64,000 bases of DNA from Pseudomonas frederiksbergensis (GTDB taxonomy: Bacteria; Pseudomonadota; Gammaproteobacteria; Pseudomonadales; Pseudomonadaceae). Within the stretch, counting starts at the first letter, position 1, and every line of letters starts with the position of its first letter. The position numbers were made by a program, and so were the translations under genes. The stretch lies in assembly GCF_003732665.1 (NCBI RefSeq), contig NZ_MOBP01000006.1:124001-188000 (forward strand), given 5' to 3'. The notes below the pieces were generated by a model that ran no database searches, had not been told where the DNA came from, and saw only the letters and a list, made by a program, of their open reading frames with translations. Below are positions 56,041 to 64,000 of the stretch, one piece after another.

Positions 56041-59000
56041 ATGGACCGTCTGACACGCAGTTTGGCCGCACTGACCCGCTGGGGGCTGGGCCTGTGTGCG
56101 TTGGTTCTGGTGCTGATGGCGTTGTACGTCAGCCTCGGTCGGGAACTGACGCCGCTGGTGGCCGAATACCGCGCAGACATCGAGACCAAAGCCAGTGACG
56201 CCTTGGGCATGCCCCTGCAAATCGGCAAGCTGGAAGGCAACTGGAGCGGTTTCGCGCCGATCCTGCTGGCCCACGACGTCACGGTCGGCGCGGGCACCAA
56301 TGCCCTGCGCCTGGACAACGTGCGGGTGGTGCCGGACCTCTGGGCCAGCCTGTTGGCCCGGCAAGTGCGCATCGCTCACCTGGAACTCAATGGCCTGAAG
56401 ATCAGCCTCAAGGAAGGCGAGAATGGCCAATGGGCACTGGAAGGTTTACCGGTGCAGCAAGACCAGCCCATGGACCCGGAACAGTTGCTCAATCGCATGC
56501 AAATGGTCGAGCAACTGTCGGTGCTCGACAGCCAGATCACCTTGCAGCCCCTGGACCACGCGCCGCTGACGCTGACCTACGTCGGCCTGAATCTGAAAAC
56601 CGGTGCTTCCCGTCAGCGCCTCGATGCGCGCCTGACCCTGCCCGACGGTCAACCCGTGGCCATGAGCCTGCGCACCCGCATTCGCGCCAGCGCCTGGAAG
56701 GACGGCGAGGCCGAGGCTTATGTGAGTCTGCCGCAAAGCGATTGGTCGAAATGGTTGCCGGGGCGTCTGACCCGACAATGGAATTTCTCCGAGATCAAGG
56801 CCGGCGGCGAACTGTGGCTGACTTGGGGGGAGGGCGCAGTGCAAAGCGCGGCGATCCGCCTCAACGCCCCGCAACTCAAGGGTGCCTACGCCGAGCGCAA
56901 GCCGATCCAGATCAACAATTTTGCTCTCAACGGCTACTTCCAGCGCAGTGACGAAGGCGCGCTGGTGACCCTCGATTCCTTGTCGATGAACCTGGGCGAT
57001 ACCCGTTGGGAAACTCATCTGCAACTCAAGCAAAGCGTCGCTACCGACAAGGCCGATGAAACCTGGCATCTGCAAGCCGATCGTCTGGACCTGACCCCGC
57101 TCACGCCGCTGCTCAATGCGCTGGGGCCGTTGCCGGAAGGCGTGGCCACGGCCGTCGACAAGCTCAAGGTGACCGGTGCTCTGCGCAATGTATTAATTGA
57201 TTTTCGGCCCAACGCCACCGACGACAGCAAATTCAGCTTTGCCGCCAACCTCGAGCGGGTCGGTTTCGACGCTTATCACGGCGCCCCGGCGGCGCGGAAT
57301 GTCAGCGGCAGCATCAGCGGCGACCTCGGTCACGGCGAGCTGCGCATGGACAGCAAGGATTTTTCCCTGCACCTGGACCCGATCTTCGCCAAGCCATGGC
57401 AATACATTCAGGCCAATGCCCGGCTGACCTGGAAGCTCGATAAGGAAGGCTTCACCCTGATCGCACCGTACCTGAAGGTGCTGGGCGAGGAGGGCAAGAT
57501 TGCCGGCGACTTCCTGATCCGCCTGCATTTCGACCACACCCAGGAAGACTACATGGACCTGCGGGTCGGCCTGGTGGACGGCGACGGCAAATACACCGCC
57601 AAGTACCTGCCAACCGTGCTCAGCCCGGCGCTGGACGAATGGCTGCGCACGGCGATTCTCAAGGGCGCGGTCGACCAGGGGTTCTTCCAGTACCAGGGCT
57701 CGCTCAATCATGGCGCCGAAGACACCGCCCGCAGTATCAGCCTGTTCTTCAAGGTGCACGACGCCGAACTGGCGTTCCAGCCCGGCTGGCCGCACGTCAG
57801 CAAGGTCAGCGGCGACGTGTTCATCGAGGACAGCGGCGTGCGCATCCTGGCCAGCAAAGGCCAGTTGCTCGACACCCAGGTCAGCGACATCTACGTCAAC
57901 ATCCCCCACGCGCCGGCCGGGCAAAACGTCCATCTGTACCTCGACGGCGGATTCTCCGGCGGCTTGGGCGATGGCCTGAAGATCCTGCAGCAAGCGCCGA
58001 TCGGCACCGCTGACACCTTCGCCGGTTGGGAGGGTGACGGCGATCTGCAAGGCAAGTTGAAACTCGATATTCCGTTGGCCAAAGGCGAGCAGCCAAAAAT
58101 CCTGGTCGATTTCAAAACCGCCAAGGCGCGGTTGAAACTGGCCGAGCCGACCCTGGAGCTGACTCAGCTCAAGGGCGATTTCCGCTTCGACAGCAACAAG
58201 GGCTTGAGCGGGCAGAACATCAGCGCCCGGGCCTTCGACAAACCGGTGACCGCGCAGATTTTTGCCGATGGCAGCCCCGGCAAGCTCAATACCCGGGTCG
58301 CTGCGTCCGGCCAGGTCGAGGTCAAGAAACTTACCGACTGGCTCAACGTGACCCAGCCATTGCCCGTGTCCGGCACTGTGCCTTATCAACTGCAACTGAA
58401 CCTCAATGGCGCTGACAGCCAGTTGATCGTCAGTTCCAATCTGCAAGGCGTCGCCGTCGATTTGCCGGCGCCGTTCGGTATGGCCGCCGATGTGGGGCGT
58501 GACACGGTGTTCCGCATGTCCCTGCAAGGACCGGAGCGGCGTTATTGGGTGACCTATGGCGACTTGGCGAACTTCACTTTTGCCTCGCCACCGGGCAACT
58601 TTGCCGACGGTCGCGGTGAGTTGTTCCTCGGTGCCGGCAATGCCGTGCTGCCTGACGCCAAAGGCCTGCGGGTCAGCGGCGTGCTGTCGGAACTGGATGT
58701 CGCGCCGTGGAAGGCGCTGGTGGACAAGTATGCCGGCCAGGATCCGGGCGGCAGCGCCAAGCAATTGCTCAGCGGCGCGGACTTCAAGGTCGGCAAGCTC
58801 ACTGGCATAGGCCCGACCCTGGATCAGGTGTCGGTGCAGTTGAACCGCAAATCATCGGCCTGGGCCTTGCAACTCGACAGTCAGCAGGCCAAGGGCAGCG
58901 CCACTATTCCCGATGCGAAAGCCGCGCCGATTGCGATCAATCTGCAATACGTGCGGTTGCCGGCGCCGGATCCGACCGTGCTGGCCGACGAAAACTCGCC

Positions 59001-59844
59001 GGACCCGCTGGCCTCCGTGGACCCGAGCAAGATCCCGGCACTGGATATCACCATCAATCAGCTGTTCCAGGGCAATGACCTGGTGGGTGCCTGGTCGCTG
59101 AAAGTGCGCCCGACCGCCAAGGGCATCGCCCTCAATACCCTGGACATGGGCCTCAAAGGCATCCTGTTGCAGGGCAATGGCGGCTGGGAAGGCACGCCGG
59201 GCGCGACCAACAGTTGGTACAAGGGCCGGATCAGCGGCAAGAACCTGGCCGATGTGCTCAAGGGCTGGGGCTTTGCGCCGAGCGTGACCAGTGAAGAGTT
59301 TCATATGGATGTCGACGGTCGCTGGCCCGGTTCGCCGGCGTGGCTGGCCACCAAGCGTTTCTCCGGTAGCCTCGATGCCTCGCTCAATAAAGGTCAGTTT
59401 GTCGAAGTCGAGGGCAGCGCCCAGGCGTTACGGGTGTTTGGCCTGCTCAACTTCAACTCCATCGGCCGCCGTCTGCGGTTGGACTTCTCCGACCTGTTTG
59501 GCAAAGGCCTGAGTTACGACCGGGTCAAAGGCCTGCTGGTGGCGAGCAACGGCGTTTATGTGACCCGCGAGCCGATCCTGTTGACCGGGCCGTCGAGCAA
59601 CCTTGAGCTCAATGGCACCCTGGACCTGGTCGGCGATCAGGTCGATGCCAAGTTGCTGGTGACCTTGCCACTGACCAACAACCTGCCGATTGCCGCGCTG
59701 ATTGTCGGCGCGCCGGCCATTGGTGGCGCGCTGTTCCTGATCGACAAGCTGATTGGCGACCGCGTGGCGCGTTTTGCCAGCGTGAAATACACCGTCAAAG
59801 GGCCATGGAAAGAACCGAAGATCACCCTGGACAAGCCGTTTTGA
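56041..59844 (+). CDS. yhdP: YhdP-family AsmA-like lipid transport protein
   Basis: This 1267-residue protein has one N-terminal inner-membrane helix (LTRWGLGLCALVLVLMALYVS), then a very long periplasmic beta-rich body of the AsmA/DUF3971 type and a C-terminal AsmA_2-like region. It ends VKGPWKEPKITLDKPF. YhdP, TamB and YdbH form periplasm-spanning bridges that carry phospholipids to the outer membrane. The ATG at 56041 follows tgggagccaactgac; a start at 56020 is possible. It lies 75 bases after rng in an order that matches E. coli and P. aeruginosa. Confidence 0.93.
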   Translation: MDRLTRSLAALTRWGLGLCALVLVLMALYVSLGRELTPLVAEYRADIETKASDALGMPLQIGKLEGNWSGFAPILLAHDVTVGAGTNALRLDNVRVVPDLWASLLARQVRIAHLELNGLKISLKEGENGQWALEGLPVQQDQPMDPEQLLNRMQMVEQLSVLDSQITLQPLDHAPLTLTYVGLNLKTGASRQRLDARLTLPDGQPVAMSLRTRIRASAWKDGEAEAYVSLPQSDWSKWLPGRLTRQWNFSEIKAGGELWLTWGEGAVQSAAIRLNAPQLKGAYAERKPIQINNFALNGYFQRSDEGALVTLDSLSMNLGDTRWETHLQLKQSVATDKADETWHLQADRLDLTPLTPLLNALGPLPEGVATAVDKLKVTGALRNVLIDFRPNATDDSKFSFAANLERVGFDAYHGAPAARNVSGSISGDLGHGELRMDSKDFSLHLDPIFAKPWQYIQANARLTWKLDKEGFTLIAPYLKVLGEEGKIAGDFLIRLHFDHTQEDYMDLRVGLVDGDGKYTAKYLPTVLSPALDEWLRTAILKGAVDQGFFQYQGSLNHGAEDTARSISLFFKVHDAELAFQPGWPHVSKVSGDVFIEDSGVRILASKGQLLDTQVSDIYVNIPHAPAGQNVHLYLDGGFSGGLGDGLKILQQAPIGTADTFAGWEGDGDLQGKLKLDIPLAKGEQPKILVDFKTAKARLKLAEPTLELTQLKGDFRFDSNKGLSGQNISARAFDKPVTAQIFADGSPGKLNTRVAASGQVEVKKLTDWLNVTQPLPVSGTVPYQLQLNLNGADSQLIVSSNLQGVAVDLPAPFGMAADVGRDTVFRMSLQGPERRYWVTYGDLANFTFASPPGNFADGRGELFLGAGNAVLPDAKGLRVSGVLSELDVAPWKALVDKYAGQDPGGSAKQLLSGADFKVGKLTGIGPTLDQVSVQLNRKSSAWALQLDSQQAKGSATIPDAKAAPIAINLQYVRLPAPDPTVLADENSPDPLASVDPSKIPALDITINQLFQGNDLVGAWSLKVRPTAKGIALNTLDMGLKGILLQGNGGWEGTPGATNSWYKGRISGKNLADVLKGWGFAPSVTSEEFHMDVDGRWPGSPAWLATKRFSGSLDASLNKGQFVEVEGSAQALRVFGLLNFNSIGRRLRLDFSDLFGKGLSYDRVKGLLVASNGVYVTREPILLTGPSSNLELNGTLDLVGDQVDAKLLVTLPLTNNLPIAALIVGAPAIGGALFLIDKLIGDRVARFASVKYTVKGPWKEPKITLDKPF

Positions 59845-59887
59845 AAAAACACGCTCTGGGTTGATGGAGTAGCATGGCGCTATTCCC

Positions 59888-59969
59888 TGTAGGAGCGAGG
59901 CTTGCCCGCGAAGGCGTCTGTTCTGACACACCGCGGTGCATCCCTTCGCGGGCAAGCCTCGCTCCTACG
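59888..59969. repeat. REP pair (REPIN)
   Basis: Inverted copies of tgtaggagcgaggcttgccc lie at 59888-59914 and 59943-59969, between yhdP and the nitrilase-family gene. Confidence 0.8.
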
Positions 59970-60000
59970 GGTCATGTGTTGTTTTGAATAAGGAATGGCC

Positions 60001-60849
60001 ATGTCTGTAGCGGTGATTCAAATGGTCAGCCAGAGCGATGTGCTGGCTAATCTGGCCCAGGCCCGGCGCCTGCTCGAACAAGCGGCAAACGCAGGCGCGC
60101 GCCTGGCGGTGCTGCCGGAAAACTTCGCTGCCATGGGCCGTCGCGATATCGACGATATCGGTCGCGCCGAGGCGTTGGGCGAAGGTCCGATCCTGCCATG
60201 GTTGAAACAGACCGCCCGCGCCCTCAAGTTATGGATAGTCGCCGGCACGTTGCCGTTGCCGCCGGTGGATCAGCCGATGGCCAAAGTGCATGCCTGCTCG
60301 CTGCTGGTGGATGACCAGGGCGAAACCGTTGCTCGATATGACAAGTTGCACCTGTTCGACGTCGATGTGGCGGACAATCGCGGGCGTTACCGTGAATCCG
60401 ATGACTATGCTTATGGCAGTGGCGTCGTGGTCGCGGACACCCCCGTTGGTCGGGTTGGCCTGACCGTGTGTTATGACCTGCGCTTCCCGGAGCTGTACAG
60501 CGAATTGCGCGCCGCCGGGGCAGAACTGATCACCGCACCTTCGGCCTTCACCGCCGTGACCGGCGCGGCCCACTGGGATGTGCTGATTCGCGCACGGGCC
60601 ATCGAGACCCAGTGTTATGTACTCGCGGCCGCCCAGGGTGGCACCCATCCGGGGCCGCGAGAGACTTATGGACATGCCGCCATCGTCGACCCGTGGGGTC
60701 GCGTGCTGGCGCAACAGGATCAAGGCGAGGCCGTGCTGCTGGCCGAACGCGACAGCAGCGAACAGGCGTCCATCCGGGCGCGGATGCCGGTGTCCAGTCA
60801 CCGGCGCTTTTTCTCGCAGGGCGCCCAGCGACCTGCCTCAGAACGATGA
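60001..60849 (+). CDS. Nitrilase-family amidase (deaminated glutathione amidase-like)
   Basis: This 282-residue carbon-nitrogen hydrolase has the catalytic triad E40 (LPENFAAM), K115 (YDKLHLFDV) and C157 (VCYDLRFPELY). The closest described family is Nit1/YbeM, which repairs deaminated glutathione; specificity here is inferred. The ATG at 60001 was preferred because aaggaatggcc precedes it; an ATG at 59995 overlaps that site. Followed by tldD after 18 bases, so probably co-transcribed. Confidence 0.9.
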   Translation: MSVAVIQMVSQSDVLANLAQARRLLEQAANAGARLAVLPENFAAMGRRDIDDIGRAEALGEGPILPWLKQTARALKLWIVAGTLPLPPVDQPMAKVHACSLLVDDQGETVARYDKLHLFDVDVADNRGRYRESDDYAYGSGVVVADTPVGRVGLTVCYDLRFPELYSELRAAGAELITAPSAFTAVTGAAHWDVLIRARAIETQCYVLAAAQGGTHPGPRETYGHAAIVDPWGRVLAQQDQGEAVLLAERDSSEQASIRARMPVSSHRRFFSQGAQRPASER

Positions 60850-60867
60850 ATTTAAGGCGTAAAGCAT

Positions 60868-62310
60868 ATGAGCGAGTTGTTGTCCTCAGTCAGTGACCAC
60901 CTGTTAGCGCCCGGCGGCGTGACGATCGAGAGCCTGCAAAGTGTGCTCGGCGATCTGGCCGGCCCGGGCATCGATGCGGCCGACCTGTATTTCCAGGGCC
61001 AGATTTCCGAGTCCTGGGCGCTGGAAGACGGGATCGTCAAGGAAGGCAGCTTCAACCTCGACCAAGGCGTCGGCGTGCGTGCGCAATCCGGTGAGAAAAC
61101 CGGTTTTGCCTACAGCAATGCCATCACCCTCGAAGCGTTGGGCGCGGCGGCCCGTGCTGCCCGTTCGATCTCCCGTGCCGGGCAGAACGGCACGGTGCAG
61201 GCGTTCACCACCCAGGATGTCGCCCAGTTGTACGGGCCGGACAACCCATTGGAAGTGCTGACCCGCGCCGAGAAAGTCGACCTGCTCAAGCGCATTGACG
61301 TCGCGACTCGCGCCCTCGACCCGCGTATCCAGCAAGTCACCGTGAGCATGGCCGGGGTCTGGGAACGCATTCTGGTGGCGTCCACCGATGGCAGCCTGGC
61401 GGCGGATGTTCGGCCACTGGTGCGCTTCAACGTCAGCGTGATCGTCGAGCAGAACGGTCGCCGCGAGCGCGGTGGTCATGGTGGCGGCGGTCGCACTGAT
61501 TACCGTTATTTCCTCAGCGATGATCGCGCTATGGGTTATGCCCGTGAAGCGCTGCGTCAGGCGTTGGTGAATCTGGAAGCCATCCCTGCGCCGGCCGGTA
61601 CTTTGCCAGTGGTGCTGGGTTCGGGCTGGTCCGGCGTGCTGCTGCACGAAGCGGTCGGTCATGGTCTGGAAGGTGACTTCAACCGCAAGGGCAGCTCCGC
61701 CTACAGCGGGCGTATGGGCGAGATGGTCGCGTCCAAGCTCTGCACCATCGTCGATGACGGCACGTTGGCCGGGCGTCGAGGTTCGCTGAGTGTCGATGAC
61801 GAAGGCACCCCGACCGAGTGCACCACGCTGATCGAAAACGGCGTGCTCAAGGGCTACATGCAGGACAAGCTCAACGCCCGCTTGATGGGTGTGGCCCGCA
61901 CCGGTAATGGTCGTCGCGAATCCTACGCGCACCTGCCGATGCCACGGATGACCAACACCTACATGCTGGCCGGCGAAAGCGACCCGGAAGAAATCATTAA
62001 GTCGGTCAAGCGCGGCATCTACTGCGCCAACCTCGGCGGCGGTCAGGTGGACATCACCAGCGGCAAATTCGTGTTCTCCACCAGCGAGGCGTACCTGATC
62101 GAAGACGGCAAGATCACCGCCCCGGTCAAAGGCGCGACGTTGATTGGTAACGGGCCGGAAGCCATGAGCAAGGTGTCGATGGTCGGTAACGACCTGGCGC
62201 TGGACAGTGGCGTGGGGACGTGCGGGAAGGATGGGCAGTCGGTGCCGGTGGGTGTCGGCCAGCCAACGCTGAAAATCGATGCGATCACTGTGGGTGGCAC
62301 AGGATCATAA
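60868..62310 (+). CDS. tldD: Metalloprotease TldD
   Basis: This 480-residue protein has the zinc motif [12 protein letters not shown] (H260 and H264) and the conserved N-terminal [23 protein letters not shown]. TldD forms a heterodimer with PmbA (TldE), which begins at 63056; the pair cleaves unfolded peptides such as microcin B17 precursor and antitoxin CcdA. tldD and pmbA are separated only by a repeat and the oppositely oriented darP. Confidence 0.95.
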   Translation: MSELLSSVSDHLLAPGGVTIESLQSVLGDLAGPGIDAADLYFQGQISESWALEDGIVKEGSFNLDQGVGVRAQSGEKTGFAYSNAITLEALGAAARAARSISRAGQNGTVQAFTTQDVAQLYGPDNPLEVLTRAEKVDLLKRIDVATRALDPRIQQVTVSMAGVWERILVASTDGSLAADVRPLVRFNVSVIVEQNGRRERGGHGGGGRTDYRYFLSDDRAMGYAREALRQALVNLEAIPAPAGTLPVVLGSGWSGVLLHEAVGHGLEGDFNRKGSSAYSGRMGEMVASKLCTIVDDGTLAGRRGSLSVDDEGTPTECTTLIENGVLKGYMQDKLNARLMGVARTGNGRRESYAHLPMPRMTNTYMLAGESDPEEIIKSVKRGIYCANLGGGQVDITSGKFVFSTSEAYLIEDGKITAPVKGATLIGNGPEAMSKVSMVGNDLALDSGVGTCGKDGQSVPVGVGQPTLKIDAITVGGTGS

Positions 62311-62315
62311 AGAAA

Positions 62316-62408
62316 TGTAGGAGCTGCCGCAGGCTGCGATCTTTTGACTTTGATCTTTGCAACATCAAAAGCAAGATCAAAAGATCGCAGCCTGCGGCAG
62401 CTCCTACA
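62316..62408. repeat. Palindromic repeat, gagctgcc family
   Basis: tgtaggagctgccgcaggct and its near-exact complement enclose gcgatcttttgac ... gatcaaaagatcgc. This is a longer, more perfect copy of the repeat at 41266-41369. It lies between the convergent tldD and darP genes, where it may also act as a terminator. Confidence 0.8.
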
Positions 62409-62422
62409 AGGGACGCGATAAC

Positions 62423-62947
62423 TTAACGCAGACCGCGTTGAGTCTCGTCCAGCTCACGGATGTACTTGAAGATTTTACGGCTCGATGCCGGTGGCTTGTT
62501 GGTCGCCAGTTCGTGCTGGGCCTGACGGATCAGGGAACGCAACTGTTGACGATCAGCCTCCGGGTAGTCGATGACGAATTTTTCCAGGACCGCGTCGTCG
62601 CCTGCGATCAAGCGATCGCGCCAGCGTTCCAGGCCGTGGAAACGTTCGTTGTACTGCCGGGTGGAGGCATCGAGTTGATCGAGCAAGGTCAGAATGGCGT
62701 CAGTGTCCTGGTCGCGCATCAGTTTGCCGATGAACATAAGGTGCCGTTTACGCGCGATATTCGCGGTGTGCTTGGGCGCATCGGCCAGGGCCCGGCGCAT
62801 GGCGTCGGTCAACGGCAGTTTTGCCAGCAAGTCAGGCTTGAGCGTTGTAAGGCGTTCGCCGAGGTCAACCAGAGCATGCAGCTCGCGTTTAACCTGGGAT
62901 TTGCTTTTTTCTCCCGTATCGAGGGAGTCGTCGTAAGAATCAACCAT
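62423..62947 (-). CDS. darP: Ribosome biogenesis factor DarP (YjgA)
   Basis: This 174-residue charged helical protein of the YjgA/DarP family begins [26 protein letters not shown]. It contains [29 protein letters not shown] and ends [18 protein letters not shown], where the family fold binds the 50S subunit at 23S rRNA helices. It helps 50S maturation. The ATG at 62947 gives the family length; the frame runs open to 63937 but this is pmbA sequence. It sits between tldD and pmbA on the opposite strand, as in other pseudomonads. Confidence 0.94.
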   Translation of the reverse strand: MVDSYDDSLDTGEKSKSQVKRELHALVDLGERLTTLKPDLLAKLPLTDAMRRALADAPKHTANIARKRHLMFIGKLMRDQDTDAILTLLDQLDASTRQYNERFHGLERWRDRLIAGDDAVLEKFVIDYPEADRQQLRSLIRQAQHELATNKPPASSRKIFKYIRELDETQRGLR

Positions 62948-63055
62948 GGTGGCCGTCCGCAAAGAAACGCCGCCATGATAACCAGTCGGGGGCCGCTTGT
63001 CCGGCCCGGTCGCTCGAAGGCCCCAGCCGAAAGCAGAATTTGAGTGGAGAACAGC

Positions 63056-64000
63056 ATGAGTGCAGTTGAAAGCGTCGGCCCACAAGCGTTGCCGGCACTG
63101 CAAGAGCAAGTCGAGCAGATCATTGCTGAAGCCAAGCGCCAGGGCGCCAGTGCCTGTGAAGTCGCGGTGTCGCTGGAGCAGGGCCTGTCCACGTCGGTGC
63201 GTCAGCGAGAAGTCGAAACTGTCGAATTCAATCGCGATCAGGGCTTTGGCATCACGTTGTACGTCGGCCAGCGCAAAGGTTCGGCCAGCACGTCGGCCAG
63301 TGGCCCGGAAGCGATTCGCGAAACCGTCGCCGCCGCGCTTGCCATTGCCAAGCACACCTCTGAAGACGAAGCCTCGGGCCTGGCGGATGCCGCGCTGATG
63401 GCCAAGGACCTGCAGGATTTCGACCTGTTCCACGAGTGGGACATCACTCCCGAGCAAGCCATCGAAATGGCCTTGAGCTGTGAAGCGGCGGCGTTTGCCA
63501 CCGACAGCCGGATCAAGAACGCCGACGGCACCACCCTCAGCACCCATCAGGGCTGCCGCGTCTACGGCAACAGCCACGGCTTTATCGGCGGCTACGCGTC
63601 GACTCGCCACAGCCTGAGCTGCGTGATGATCGCCGAGGCCGAAGGCCAGATGCAGCGCGATTACTGGTACGACGTGAACCGTCAGGGCAGCTTGCTGGCC
63701 GACCCGGTGAGCATTGGCCAGCGTGCCGCGCAACGGGCGGCGAGCCGTCTGGGCGCGCGTCCGGTGCCAACCTGCGAAGTGCCGGTGCTGTTTTCGGCGG
63801 AACTGGCCGGTGGCTTGTTCGGCAGCTTCCTGTCGGCGGTGTCCGGCGGCAGCCTGTATCGCAAATCGTCGTTCCTCGAAGGCACCCTGGGGCAGAAACT
63901 GTTCCCGGAATGGCTGACCCTCGATGAGCGTCCACATTTGATGCGCGCCATGGGCAGTTCGGCGTTCGATGGCGATGGTTTGGCGACCTATGCCAAACCG
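63056..64000 (+). CDS. pmbA: Metalloprotease PmbA (TldE), 5' part
   Basis: The first 315 residues are present; the gene runs off the window end. It shows the PmbA/TldE N-terminal region ([45 protein letters not shown]) and core [40 protein letters not shown]. It is the partner of TldD; this subunit lacks the HExxxH zinc motif, as expected. The ATG follows gtggagaacagc. Confidence 0.95.
   Translation, partial: MSAVESVGPQALPALQEQVEQIIAEAKRQGASACEVAVSLEQGLSTSVRQREVETVEFNRDQGFGITLYVGQRKGSASTSASGPEAIRETVAAALAIAKHTSEDEASGLADAALMAKDLQDFDLFHEWDITPEQAIEMALSCEAAAFATDSRIKNADGTTLSTHQGCRVYGNSHGFIGGYASTRHSLSCVMIAEAEGQMQRDYWYDVNRQGSLLADPVSIGQRAAQRAASRLGARPVPTCEVPVLFSAELAGGLFGSFLSAVSGGSLYRKSSFLEGTLGQKLFPEWLTLDERPHLMRAMGSSAFDGDGLATYAKP

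Noticed and set aside
62948..63937. Upstream extension of the darP frame to 504 codons
   Set aside because: The extension lies opposite pmbA and is not family sequence. The ATG at 62947 gives the canonical DarP length.
60868..64000. Peptide-natural-product (RiPP) cluster suggested by TldD/PmbA
   Set aside because: The pair sits in a conserved housekeeping context with no precursor peptide or modification enzymes nearby.

Overview
This window looks like chromosome from a fluorescent Pseudomonas, probably the P. fluorescens group. The genome is GC-rich, intergenic gaps are full of REP/REPIN-type palindromes (tgtgggagcgggcttgctcg and tgtaggagcgaggcttgccc families), and several gene blocks follow the order I recall from P. 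aeruginosa PAO1 around PA4475-PA4519. These blocks are piuBAC, speC, dpp/opdP, roxSR, gatCAB/mreBCD/maf/rng/yhdP/nitrilase/tldD/darP/pmbA. Functions were assigned by reading the sequence; no database search was run.

Layout: 1-1053 holds the tail of a PhoD-like phosphatase, then a DUF559 nuclease-like gene framed by two inverted, MITE-like elements. 1056-7741 is an iron-uptake locus: a PepSY/flavodoxin-type reductase, the PiuA receptor, the PiuC 2OG-Fe hydroxylase and a Sel1-repeat protein. 7794-9894 is an AT-rich two-gene cassette for a binary pore-forming toxin of the xenorhabdolysin (XaxAB) type. 10077-11240 is ornithine/lysine decarboxylase speC, with a terminator-like hairpin in its leader. 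11809-15259 is an OpuC-type osmoprotectant ABC operon, followed by prfC and a small secreted acidic peptide gene.

18086-30707 is a large peptide-uptake region on the minus strand: three dipeptide-binding proteins in tandem, an OprD-family porin (OpdP-like), a fourth binding protein, then dppBCDF. 31171-35906 has a SIMPL-domain periplasmic protein, the RoxS/RoxR redox two-component system and a YddA/SbmA-like ABC exporter.

36151-44370 is a glucarate/galactarate catabolic locus: a FadR-type regulator, kdgD, a 2-oxoglutarate semialdehyde dehydrogenase, an MFS transporter and garD. A two-gene minus-strand unit, a probable zinc metallophospholipase C plus a 63-aa protein, sits between the regulator and the catabolic genes. 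44540-47453 holds an AEC transporter, a carboxymuconolactone decarboxylase-like protein, a Na/Ca antiporter and a small RlpA-like lipoprotein.

47603-64000 is core housekeeping: gatCAB, divergent mreBCD, maf, rng, yhdP, a nitrilase-family amidase, tldD, darP and the start of pmbA (cut by the window end). No rRNA, tRNA or CRISPR array was seen. The accessory items most worth pursuing are the Xax-type toxin cassette, the DUF559/MITE unit, the speC leader, the phospholipase C operon and the apparent ATT start of mreC.
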